Shown here piece after piece: positions 28,642 through 37,434 of a stretch of 64,000 nucleotides of DNA. The notes under the pieces are model-generated. The model saw only the letters and a program-made list of their open reading frames with translations, had not been told where the DNA came from and made no database searches. Position 1 is the stretch's first letter. Each line of letters begins with the position of its first letter. The DNA is from Halioglobus sp. (lineage in GTDB: Bacteria; Pseudomonadota; Gammaproteobacteria; Pseudomonadales; Halieaceae): positions 1 to 64,000 of the forward strand of contig JAQWNG010000026.1 in assembly GCA_029246385.1 (NCBI GenBank), given 5' to 3'. The translations under genes were made by a program, and so were the position numbers.

Positions 28642-30039
28642 ATGAAAGTGTTACTCGCGATTTTGGGACTTGGATTCAGTGCATGGTGTGCGGAGGCATT
28701 ATCACCTGTCTCCGGAGTGACCCCAGCGATGGCTGCAACCGCGAATCAGCTCATCGATTTAGCTAAGCAAGACAACCAAGGGTATGAACTGGTCCAATCC
28801 TTAACAACAGAAGTTGGCCCTAGACTGGCTGGAACTGAGGCCGAAGGCCGTGCTCGCCATTGGGCAGTAGATAAACTGCAAGCCTTAGGTCTGCAGAATG
28901 TGCACGTGGAGCCATTTAAGGTGCCCGTGTGGTTGCGTGGTATTGATTTTGCCGAGATTGTCTCACCTTTTCCGCAACCCTTAACCATTACGGCACTTGG
29001 GGGGAGCTCCAGTACTGGGGAGCAGGGTGTCGAGGCTGAGGTTGTCGCTTTCGATTCTCTCGCAGCTCTGCAGCAAGCGTCGCGCATACAGGTGCAAGGG
29101 AAAATTGTGTTTATTGATGAAGTCATGGTGCGCAGCCGAGATGGCTCCGGCTATGCCGTTGCAGTGCAAAAGCGTCGAGCGACGGCCTATGTGTCACAGC
29201 AGATGGGTGCAGTTGCAGCACTGATTCGTTCCGTCGGTACGAGTAGCCATAGATTCGCGCATGCGGGTCAAATGCGCCAAGCTGATGTCGGTGGCGAATC
29301 CGGTGTGCCCACGGCGGCGCTAGCGGCGCCAGATGCGGATCAACTAATGCGAGCGCTTGCATATGGTAAGTCGGTGACAGTGAGACTCGTCATTGCGCCA
29401 CAATTGCTTGGACCCGCGTCCTCCGGTAATGTAATCGGTGAAATTGTTGGTCGCGAGGTGCCACAAGAAATCGTACTGGTGGGAGCACATCTCGATTCGT
29501 GGGATCTAGGCACCGGCGCTGTTGATGATGGCGCAGGAATTGGCATCATATTGGGTGCGGCTCAACTCATCATGGAGCAGTTGCCACACGGCCCTCGTCG
29601 TACCATTCGGGTTGTTCTTTTTGGTGCTGAGGAGGTTGGCACCGTAGGTGCTAAGGCGTATACGCGACTGCATGCTGCGGAGCTCTCAGATCATATTATC
29701 GCGACAGAATCAGATTTTGGCGCAGGCGATATCTGGCGTTTCGATAGTCGCATCGCTGCAGACAAAATTTCGCAGATGGCGGCTATCGTGAAGGTGCTTG
29801 AACCTCTAGGAATAGCACCGGGTAATAATATCGCCGGGGGCGGCCCGGACCTTAAATACCTCCGTGAGGCAGGTGTGCCTATTGTCAGTCTGTTGCAGGA
29901 TGGTCAAGATTACTTTGACTTTCACCATACAGCTGATGACACACTCGATAAGATTGCGCCTCGCGACCTTGACCAAAATGTGGCGGCTTATGCCGCGTTC
30001 ATGTATCTAACGGCAGAAACGACTGCCGATTTTCGCTAG
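28642..30039 (+). CDS. M28 family zinc metallopeptidase (carboxypeptidase Q-like), exported
   Basis: A 465-residue protein with a signal peptide (LLAILGLGFSAWCAEA). A protease-associated insert lies at about 110-200 before the M28 catalytic core. Zinc ligands expected for the family are present: His283 in GAHLDSWD, Asp295 in AVDDGAG, the Glu pair in GAEEVG near 330, and His in FHHTADDT near 433. It should trim peptides in the periplasm or outside the cell. AGGTGAG precedes the ATG. A GH10-type glycosidase gene follows 124 bases later. Confidence 0.92.
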   Translation: MKVLLAILGLGFSAWCAEALSPVSGVTPAMAATANQLIDLAKQDNQGYELVQSLTTEVGPRLAGTEAEGRARHWAVDKLQALGLQNVHVEPFKVPVWLRGIDFAEIVSPFPQPLTITALGGSSSTGEQGVEAEVVAFDSLAALQQASRIQVQGKIVFIDEVMVRSRDGSGYAVAVQKRRATAYVSQQMGAVAALIRSVGTSSHRFAHAGQMRQADVGGESGVPTAALAAPDADQLMRALAYGKSVTVRLVIAPQLLGPASSGNVIGEIVGREVPQEIVLVGAHLDSWDLGTGAVDDGAGIGIILGAAQLIMEQLPHGPRRTIRVVLFGAEEVGTVGAKAYTRLHAAELSDHIIATESDFGAGDIWRFDSRIAADKISQMAAIVKVLEPLGIAPGNNIAGGGPDLKYLREAGVPIVSLLQDGQDYFDFHHTADDTLDKIAPRDLDQNVAAYAAFMYLTAETTADFR

Positions 30040-30163
30040 TAGTTTGAAGGGACAGTTGGTGCAAAATACGAGCCACAGGCATTCTCGAGTTTACCTGTTG
30101 GAAGAACTCGCGCTGACTGCACTGTGCTTTTAAATTTGACGGTAAGTAAGGGAGTTACAAGAA

Positions 30164-31537
30164 ATGTTGTATACGAATATCGCAAGTCGAATCGTGTTGG
30201 TTATTTTCTTGTGCACGGGCGGTTGCGCCGATAACGACGGAGAAGAGCAAAGTGGCGGCGCCGGTGCTCCTTCAACGCTTAAAAGTTTAGCATCTTTCCC
30301 GATTGGAAACGCAGTATTCTCGCGAGACGATGCAAGATTTGTCGACTACGACTCTAATTATTCGTTGGTGCTTGATACTATAAAAGCAGAGTCGGACTAC
30401 GTCGGGCACGACGAATTATTTCGTATACGTGAAACACATCCCTCCCCATACTCAACTGATTATTCGAGACTGGATGCTTTTGTGGAGTTTGCAGAGAGTG
30501 AAGACTACCGAATACATGGTCACAATCTTTTATTTTATTCTGACATCGGAATTGATAGTTGGATTTCTGAGTATAGAAGCAATGGCACTTGGTCGCGCGA
30601 TCAATGGCGAAACTGGTTGGAGCAATACATAAAAGGCAAAGTCGCTCGTTACAAGGGCAGAGTTGCATCATGGGACGTGTTGAATGAACCTTTACCCCGA
30701 GTGCTGGGAGATGAGGAGGGCGCACGCAATATTTTTATAGACCTAGCCGGCAACGATATTTATGCCAAGGCATTTCAATGGGCGAGAGAAGCGGATCCTC
30801 AAGCAATCTTGGTGTTAAATGAATTTTTCTTGGGGCCTAATGGAGCTGCAAAAACGGACGATTTGATAGCACTTGCTGACGAAATTGGGCGCTCAGGTGG
30901 CAAGGTCGATGTGATAGGGTTTGAAGGTATTTATTTTTTTTCGCCCATGATTTCTACCAGTTATTCATATAACTACGAGCGCTTTAAAAAGGCGGCTGAT
31001 GCTGGTTATATGGTCACTGTATCTGAGTTAAACATAGGTTTAAATACTTTTCCTGCGGCAGGTGTTTCTCAGCGTCAAACGAGATTGATGCACTCAATAC
31101 AACGGAAAGCCTTTAACAATATCGTGCGCGCATACATGGATGCGGTGCCGCCTGCGCAGCGTTGGGGAATGGTGACTTGGGGTGTTGCAGATTATAGTGG
31201 GTTTTTGCGATTTGGCGATATTTTTAAGACGATTCGGTTGCCGGGCGGCGGCTCGGAGTGGCCTTTATTATGGAATGATGATTTCGACAAAAAGCCAGCT
31301 TATTACGGCTTCATCAGTGCCTTGAAGGGGCTTGAGGAGCCGTTTAAGTACGCCTCTGTTTACGACGAAGGCGAACTGTCTGACGACTTGCCATTTGTGC
31401 GGGACTTCAAAGCAGACCTATTAAGTCAATTGGATATAGAAAAAAATGCCCTGATTGTTGTGCCTTCGCTAACGACGGCTGAAGACAGGTATTACGAAGA
31501 GGTTCAAAGAGAGATTTTAGCTAGCCCTAACCAATAA
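30164..31537 (+). CDS. GH10 family endo-1,4-beta-xylanase-like lipoprotein
   Basis: A 457-residue exported glycosidase. The N-terminus has a hydrophobic signal ending LCTGGC with Cys21 as a possible lipidation site, then a Gly/Ser linker. The GH10 barrel follows: HGHNLLFY, acid/base Glu175 in WDVLNEP, nucleophile Glu288 in VSELNIG, and the WGVADYSGF region near the end. These support a retaining beta-1,4-xylanase or related activity. The insert lengths differ from classical xylanases, so substrate preference is uncertain. GGGAG lies upstream of the ATG. No other hemicellulase genes are nearby. Confidence 0.85.
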   Translation: MLYTNIASRIVLVIFLCTGGCADNDGEEQSGGAGAPSTLKSLASFPIGNAVFSRDDARFVDYDSNYSLVLDTIKAESDYVGHDELFRIRETHPSPYSTDYSRLDAFVEFAESEDYRIHGHNLLFYSDIGIDSWISEYRSNGTWSRDQWRNWLEQYIKGKVARYKGRVASWDVLNEPLPRVLGDEEGARNIFIDLAGNDIYAKAFQWAREADPQAILVLNEFFLGPNGAAKTDDLIALADEIGRSGGKVDVIGFEGIYFFSPMISTSYSYNYERFKKAADAGYMVTVSELNIGLNTFPAAGVSQRQTRLMHSIQRKAFNNIVRAYMDAVPPAQRWGMVTWGVADYSGFLRFGDIFKTIRLPGGGSEWPLLWNDDFDKKPAYYGFISALKGLEEPFKYASVYDEGELSDDLPFVRDFKADLLSQLDIEKNALIVVPSLTTAEDRYYEEVQREILASPNQ

Positions 31538-31557
31538 GCATAGCAAGCTAAATCTGC

Positions 31558-31579
31558 CTATGGTCGGTTCGGTCCATAG
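31558..31579. terminator. Possible hairpin between convergent genes
   Basis: CTATGG (31558-31563) and CCATAG (31574-31579) can pair around a 10-base loop, between the convergent glycosidase and CoA-transferase stops. There is no T run, so factor-independent termination is doubtful. Confidence 0.3.
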
Positions 31580-31618
31580 TGCCAAGATACGTCAGAAACT
31601 AAGGCCACCGGCGGCTAC

Positions 31619-32914
31619 TCACATGCTTTCCGTTTGCTCAGCATGCTCGTGCAGAGGATCGCGGAATTGTGGGTGGGCTATCTCAGCTAGCGCATGGGCA
31701 CGTTCTTTTGTTGTCAGACCAGCGACTTCCGCTGCGCCAAACTCGGTGACCACAATATCCAGTTGGTGCCGCGGTGTGGTGATAATACTGCCTGCGGTTA
31801 ACTGCGCAGTGATGCGTGATGTGAGTTGTCCGTTCAGAGTGACAGTGGCGGGGAGGCAGATAATTGAGCGATCATCATCTCCCATACTGGCGCCGGACGT
31901 GAAGTCTTCATGGCCTCCGATCCCTGAGTACTGACGGCCGTCAATAGTGTCAGCGACGATTTGACCAGCAAGATCCAACATCAGTGCGCCGTTGATTGAT
32001 CGCATGTTGATATTTTCAGCTATGATTGCCGGCGAATTAATGCATTTGGGCGGCATAAATCGCACCTGTTCATTTTCATGGAGCCATTCATAGAGTTCTG
32101 CACTACCCATCGCGAAAGCGCAGACCGATATGCCTGTGAATATGCCCTTATACTCATTGCTGACCTTCCCTGTTTTGCACAGGTGCATTAACCCGTTGGT
32201 GAACATCTCACTATGGATGCCGTAGTTCCCATTCGCGCCTTGCGACAGCGCTTTTACCACGGCACCAGGTATGCTGCCGAAGCCCGTTTGTAGCGTAGCT
32301 CTATCGGGAATAAACGGTCGAATATTGTGCGCTAATGCTGTTTCTAAGGCGCCTAAAGGCACATCATCCACCATGGGAGGACTGAAGTCCTCGTTTATTA
32401 TGAAATCGACATCATCCAAGTGGATACGATGTGGATAATCCGGGAGATAACCCATCGTGCTGGGTAATTGGTTTGTGGTAATGAAAATGAGTAAGCGCTT
32501 TGGATCTTGGCTGCAGGCGACAATATTCTCATATTGTGTGGCATTGGCAGACAAGCTCACATAACCATCGTTATCGGGCGGAGAGACGGCGCATACAAAT
32601 ACCCGAGTTGGATTTTTTTTGGCAAACAAGGCCTGTCTGCGCAAATCTGCCGGTATATAGTGTATATCTGCGCCGATGGCTTGCATATGGCGTTCAACGG
32701 GCCCAAAGAAGAGCGAGCGTAATGTAATCTTGGGATGCGACAGCCCATCATAATAGGCCGGCAATATCGCTGCGTATATAGTCAGCTCTTGCCAATCGTC
32801 GCGATCACCTAATGCTTCCATGAATGGTATAGGGAAGGCTGGACCGAAACCCAAGGTAATAGTGTCGGTGGTATGCAGCAGTTGGATCGCTTTGGCAGCG
32901 CTTATAATTTGCAT
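31619..32914 (-). CDS. Acetyl-CoA hydrolase/4-hydroxybutyrate CoA-transferase family protein
   Basis: About 431 residues of the family I-type CoA-transferase/acetyl-CoA hydrolase fold. GIHSEMFTNG near residue 232 carries the expected catalytic Glu, and GIGGHEDFTSGASMGDDD is the C-terminal CoA-binding loop. It would move CoA between short acyl groups. Its place opposite the 33-39 kb acyl-CoA gene run suggests it activates or recycles a product of that pathway, which is inference. I chose the ATG at 32914 over a TTG five codons upstream. Confidence 0.85.
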   Translation of the reverse strand: MQIISAAKAIQLLHTTDTITLGFGPAFPIPFMEALGDRDDWQELTIYAAILPAYYDGLSHPKITLRSLFFGPVERHMQAIGADIHYIPADLRRQALFAKKNPTRVFVCAVSPPDNDGYVSLSANATQYENIVACSQDPKRLLIFITTNQLPSTMGYLPDYPHRIHLDDVDFIINEDFSPPMVDDVPLGALETALAHNIRPFIPDRATLQTGFGSIPGAVVKALSQGANGNYGIHSEMFTNGLMHLCKTGKVSNEYKGIFTGISVCAFAMGSAELYEWLHENEQVRFMPPKCINSPAIIAENINMRSINGALMLDLAGQIVADTIDGRQYSGIGGHEDFTSGASMGDDDRSIICLPATVTLNGQLTSRITAQLTAGSIITTPRHQLDIVVTEFGAAEVAGLTTKERAHALAEIAHPQFRDPLHEHAEQTESM

Positions 32915-33327
32915 GTTTTTCCATATCAAAAGAACACCGAGTATAGCTTTTGACAGATATTGCCGTCTACCTGTCGAGAGGCTGCTATTGCCTCGAGCCG
33001 GTGGCGCCTTAACGATTCGATGCTGTGTTAATCAGTCCAAGACTGATAGCGCGATCCAGAGACTTGTCTCGCCATGTCATCTGTGCTCTTTAACGACAGA
33101 GCTGACGATTGTGGTGTCAGCGCGCGACAGCGCATTGACCACAGCAGGGGCAGTCAATGCAGCGTAAAAATTATCAAGGATCAAAAAACCCGTTCACTGG
33201 TTTTATTCTTAGACGGTATTAGATTAGACTGCAGATATACTATTCGCCGGTTACAAACCTATGTTTTGGCCGTAACTTCGTTCTAGTCAGTCATGCGGCC
33301 CGGCTTAACAAGACGTGAGGACATACT
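32915..33327. other. Divergent intergenic region, 413 bases
   Basis: No gene or RNA is recognised. The stretch separates the CoA-transferase (minus) from the aldehyde dehydrogenase run (plus) and should carry both promoters and any pathway operator, but I could not place boxes with confidence. Confidence 0.45.
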
Positions 33328-34791
33328 ATGAATTCTCTGGAACGCACTAATACAGACACAGACGCCATTACTGAAAGCCTTATGGCGGTGCTAAACAAAC
33401 AGCGTGAAGACTACCTCAAAGAAGGCCACGTCAGTGCCGACGTCCGTATTGATCGACTACGTCGTGGCATGTCCTCTGTACACCGATTTCAGGACAAGTT
33501 GGTCGATGCACTCAATGCTGACTTCAGCTGCCGTCCGCGCGAGTTGTCCATGATGACTGACGTCGCCGGTAGCATTGGGCCTTTCAAAAGTGCTATCAAG
33601 CAAGTGCGCGGCTGGATGCGGCCGGAGAAACGGAAAACTATGTTTCCGCTAGGGCTATTTGGCGGTCGTTCCCGTATTGAGTATCAGCCCTTAGGTGTAG
33701 TGGGTGTCATCAGTCCGTGGAATTTCCCTGTTAACTTAACGTTTGGCCCGCTAGCGGACATTCTTGGTGCTGGAAATCGCTGCATGATTAAGCCCTCTGA
33801 ATTCACGCCGGCGGTATCTGAAGTGATGGCAGAGCTAGTGAGAGATGCTTGGGAAGAACAAGAAGTCGCCATCTTCACGGGCGGCCCAGAAGTTGGGGCA
33901 GCTTTTAGTGGCCTGCCTTTTGACCATCTGCTATTCACGGGTGCGACCTCTGTTGCTCGCCATATTATGGCTGCAGCCGCTAAGAATTTGGTGCCTGTTA
34001 CGCTTGAGCTGGGTGGCAAGTCGCCGGTGCTCATCAGCCGCAGTGCCGATATCAAGACATCGGTCAGTCGTATCATGTTGGGGAAGACTATGAACGCGGG
34101 GCAGATCTGTCTAGCACCAGATTACATGATGGTGCCTGAGGAAAAACTTGATGAAGTCATTAGTGAAATTAAGTTAGCTGTAGCTGCAATGTATCCAACG
34201 ATGCTAAAAAATCCCGAATATACGTCTGTTATTAACGACCGTCATTTTAAGCGGCTGCAGGAAAATTTAGCTGATGCCGCGGAAAAAGGTGGTGAAGTGA
34301 TTTCCTTGGCGCCAGCTGGTGAAGATTTCAGCAAGCAAGAAGATACTCGGAAAATTGCGCCCACCGTGGTTAAAAATGCCACCGACGATATGCGTATACT
34401 GCAAGAGGAAATCTTTGGCCCGCTATTAGCGATCAAAACCTACAAGGAATTCGGCGAAACTATCCGCTACGTTAATAGCCAGCCTCGGCCATTGGCGCTC
34501 TATTATTTTGGCACTGATGTCAACGAGGAGCGTGACGTGCTGGACCGCACAACGTCGGGCGGAGCCTGCCTGAATGACGTCATCATGCACATTATGCAAG
34601 AGGATCTTCCTTTCGGCGGTGTCGGCCCCGCCGGCATGGGGGCCTATCACGGTCACGATGGGTTCAAAACCTTTAGTCACGCCAAGGCTATCTATAAGCA
34701 GGCAAAAATAGATGTAGCCGGCATGGCTGGCATGCGGCCGCCGTACGGTCCAAAAACTCAAAACACGATCAAGTCACAAACCAAGATCTGA
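33328..34791 (+). CDS. calB: Coniferyl aldehyde dehydrogenase-like (CalB type)
   Basis: A 487-residue NAD(P)-dependent aldehyde dehydrogenase. VISPWNFPVNLTFGPLADIL, the catalytic Glu in LELGGKSP (near 228) and the nucleophile Cys in NAGQICLAPD (near 261) are all present. The N-terminal helix pair and the short C-terminus match the CalB-like group, which often oxidises long-chain or aromatic aldehydes rather than coniferyl aldehyde alone. AGGA precedes the ATG. It heads a same-strand run with an LLM oxidoreductase, thiolase-like protein and acyl-CoA ligase, so it probably supplies an acid to the ligase. Confidence 0.88.
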   Translation: MNSLERTNTDTDAITESLMAVLNKQREDYLKEGHVSADVRIDRLRRGMSSVHRFQDKLVDALNADFSCRPRELSMMTDVAGSIGPFKSAIKQVRGWMRPEKRKTMFPLGLFGGRSRIEYQPLGVVGVISPWNFPVNLTFGPLADILGAGNRCMIKPSEFTPAVSEVMAELVRDAWEEQEVAIFTGGPEVGAAFSGLPFDHLLFTGATSVARHIMAAAAKNLVPVTLELGGKSPVLISRSADIKTSVSRIMLGKTMNAGQICLAPDYMMVPEEKLDEVISEIKLAVAAMYPTMLKNPEYTSVINDRHFKRLQENLADAAEKGGEVISLAPAGEDFSKQEDTRKIAPTVVKNATDDMRILQEEIFGPLLAIKTYKEFGETIRYVNSQPRPLALYYFGTDVNEERDVLDRTTSGGACLNDVIMHIMQEDLPFGGVGPAGMGAYHGHDGFKTFSHAKAIYKQAKIDVAGMAGMRPPYGPKTQNTIKSQTKI

Positions 34792-34879
34792 TAGAAACAG
34801 AACATCGTCTCCGGCCGCGTTGTGGTGTGCGAGTGTCATCTTCAGTATCAATACGTTTTAAAAACACATCGGAGGTCGC

Positions 34880-35896
34880 ATGGGCGATTTGAAACTGGGT
34901 CTTGCTCAGGGTTACTGGGGAGCAGCACCGAACCCCAATTTTGTCGAAATGGCGCAGGAAGCGGAGCGTTTAGGTTATGATTCAGTGTGGTCAGCGGAGG
35001 CATGGGGCAATGATGCGTTTACGCCTTTATGCTGGATTGGTGCACAAACCAAGAAGATTAAACTAGGCACCGCAGTGGTTCAGCTGTCGGGACGCACGCC
35101 GACGTCCTGCGCAATGCATGCTCTGAGCCTAGATTTGCTATCGGAGGGACGCTTTTCGTTAGGCCTCGGTGTCTCTGGCCCGCAAGTAGTAGAGGGCTGG
35201 TATGGCCGGCCATTTCCTAAGCCTTTGGCGCGTACTCGCGAGTATATTGATATTATACGACAGGTCTTCGCAAGAGAGGGTCCTGTCACCAATGCCGGCC
35301 CTCATTACCCGCTTCCCTATCTCGAGGCAGATGCTACTGGCTTGGGAAAACCTCTAAAACCTATCACGCACCCGCTTCGCAATAAGATTCCGATTTTTAT
35401 GGGTGCCGAGGGCCCTAAGAATGTTGCACTGGCAGTGGAGATTGCCGATGGTTGGATTCCGTTGTTTTATAACCCTTACGATGAGAGCGTTTACGAAGCA
35501 TCGCTGACGAATATGCGCCCTGATTTTGAGATTAATCAAATGGTCAGCGTTAATATCACCGATGATATTCCCGCCGGCTTACTCGCAGTTAAGTACTACC
35601 TTAGTTTTTACGTCGGCGGTATGGGCGCTAAAACTGCCAATTTTCATAATGACTTGTTTTGCCGTATGGGTTATGAAGAGGAAGCCAGTAGAATTCAGCA
35701 ACTGTTCTTGGAGGGTAAGCGCGATGAAGCGGCACAGGTCATTCCCGATGAACTGGCCGATGCCTTGGCCCTGATTGGCCCTAAGGATCGTATTAAGGAG
35801 CGCCTGCAAATCTGGCGTGATTCAAAAGTAACCACGCTATTGGTGGCCACAACGGACAAGCAGCAGTTGCGGGATATGGCTGAGTTGATCCTGTGA
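34880..35896 (+). CDS. LLM class flavin-dependent oxidoreductase
   Basis: A 338-residue bacterial luciferase-like TIM-barrel protein. LGLAQGYWGAAPNP, LGYDSVWSAEAWGNDAFTP, KIKLGTAVVQLSGRTP and GRFSLGLGVSGPQVVEGWYG are close to the F420-type LLM group best known from actinobacteria. Whether it uses F420 or FMN in this gammaproteobacterium is open. GGAGG precedes the ATG. Its stop overlaps the GTG start of the thiolase-like gene by three bases, so the two are translationally coupled. Confidence 0.87.
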   Translation: MGDLKLGLAQGYWGAAPNPNFVEMAQEAERLGYDSVWSAEAWGNDAFTPLCWIGAQTKKIKLGTAVVQLSGRTPTSCAMHALSLDLLSEGRFSLGLGVSGPQVVEGWYGRPFPKPLARTREYIDIIRQVFAREGPVTNAGPHYPLPYLEADATGLGKPLKPITHPLRNKIPIFMGAEGPKNVALAVEIADGWIPLFYNPYDESVYEASLTNMRPDFEINQMVSVNITDDIPAGLLAVKYYLSFYVGGMGAKTANFHNDLFCRMGYEEEASRIQQLFLEGKRDEAAQVIPDELADALALIGPKDRIKERLQIWRDSKVTTLLVATTDKQQLRDMAELIL

Positions 35897-37422
35897 TCGT
35901 GCCGGAAGAGGTTCTGTCAGATTCCACCCCCATTTTGGTCGGTGCTGGTCAGGTAGTTGTAAGAGAGGCAAATGACTTGTCGCCTATGGCTATCGCTTCG
36001 CAGGCTGTGGCAAACGCTATTGAGGATTGTCAGGCCGGCGGCGGTGCGGCAGCGGTTGCGCAGGCGATCGATACCATCTGTGTTACGAAGCTATTCTCTG
36101 ATATGGGGCGCTTGTGGGCCGGTAAGTGGGGCCGCAGTGATAATCCTCCCGAGTCTATTGCGACCTCTATCGGTGCTAATCCTCAGCACCGCATCTATAC
36201 ACAAACCGGCGGCAATCAGCCGCAGTCGCTGTTGATTGAGTTCGCACGCGATATTGCTCGCGGCGAACGCTCGTTAGCTCTGATTGCGGGCGCCGAGGCG
36301 ATTAAGAATCAGCGTCATGCGGAACGTAATAAACGCGAACTCGACTGGAGTGAGCATTTTGATGAAGCGCTGGAGGATCGAGGCTTTGGTAAGGTCTCTG
36401 CAACCTCGCAGGAAATCAAAAATGGGCTTAATAATGTTCTATACTATTACTCTCTAATTGAGCAGGCCCAGTGTCATACAGCGGGGCGCAGCATACAAGA
36501 GCATCAACATGCGATGGCGCAACTGCTCGAATCGTTCAGCGCTGTAGCCGCAGGCAATCCCTACGCTCAGTTTCCTGGGAGTCAAACTGCCGCAGATATA
36601 CTGGCAGCGCCCTCGATGACTCATCTCTACACTAAGCGGATGATCGCTCAGGATGGTGTCAATCAGGGTGCAGCGTTGCTGCTCTGCAGCATTGGCAAGG
36701 CAAAGCAGCTCGGTATCCCAAAAGCACGCTGGATTTATCTGCACGGACTTGCTGAGGGCAGTGAGGTAGAAGTCACACGTCGGCCCGACCCCGGCGTCTC
36801 GGTGATGGCGGGCATGGTCGTCGACAAGGCTCTGGCAATCGCCAAGTTGACCATAGCGGATATCGACCTAATCGATATTTATAGCTGCTTTCCTTGCGCT
36901 GTCACCGCAGTAGCAACGCATCTCGGATTACCCGTTGACGGCAGTTGCCAGCTTACTCTAACCGGCGGCCTCCCTTACTTCGGTGGACCAGGCAACAACT
37001 ACAGTATGCATGCTCTTGCAGAGGCTGTTTGGCAGGCCCGAAACGCGCCTGATAGTTTTGCAATGGTGACCGCGAACGGTGGCATGTTGTCTAAGCACGC
37101 CAGCGGTATCTATTCACGCAGGCCCAGCAATATTGATTGGGCAAATATCGACACGCACATCAGTAGTAATGAACTGTCAGCTTGTCAGGTATGCGCAGAT
37201 CCCAAAAGTGGGTCTATTGTTTCTTATACTGCTTTTCATGATAAAGACGGCGGTGCGCATGCAATGATTATTGGAGAGACGATCGGCGGCGAGCGTTTTG
37301 TTTCCCGTACGGCTAAAGAGGATGAGGAAACAGCCCTCGCCATGTTGGCACAAGATCCAACGGGGAAAAAGGTAAAGGTTACGCGGCCCAACGACGAGCG
37401 CATATACTTCCAACTTGAATGA
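35893..37422 (+). CDS. Thiolase-like acetyl-CoA acetyltransferase family protein lacking the usual Cys
   Basis: A 509-residue thiolase-fold protein. SDSTPILVGAGQVV begins the N-terminal domain and GGLPYFGGPGNNYSMHALAE marks the C-terminal catalytic region. At the position where thiolases have the nucleophilic Cys (NxCxSG-type loop) it reads TQTGGNQPQS (about residues 101-110), with no Cys. The C-terminal ~90 residues form an extra domain. This type is known as an acetyl-CoA acetyltransferase annotation in actinobacteria and some proteobacteria, but its reaction is unclear. It starts with GTG at 35893, overlapping the previous stop. Confidence 0.82.
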   Translation: MIVPEEVLSDSTPILVGAGQVVVREANDLSPMAIASQAVANAIEDCQAGGGAAAVAQAIDTICVTKLFSDMGRLWAGKWGRSDNPPESIATSIGANPQHRIYTQTGGNQPQSLLIEFARDIARGERSLALIAGAEAIKNQRHAERNKRELDWSEHFDEALEDRGFGKVSATSQEIKNGLNNVLYYYSLIEQAQCHTAGRSIQEHQHAMAQLLESFSAVAAGNPYAQFPGSQTAADILAAPSMTHLYTKRMIAQDGVNQGAALLLCSIGKAKQLGIPKARWIYLHGLAEGSEVEVTRRPDPGVSVMAGMVVDKALAIAKLTIADIDLIDIYSCFPCAVTAVATHLGLPVDGSCQLTLTGGLPYFGGPGNNYSMHALAEAVWQARNAPDSFAMVTANGGMLSKHASGIYSRRPSNIDWANIDTHISSNELSACQVCADPKSGSIVSYTAFHDKDGGAHAMIIGETIGGERFVSRTAKEDEETALAMLAQDPTGKKVKVTRPNDERIYFQLE

Positions 37423-37434
37423 GTGGTTGACTAG

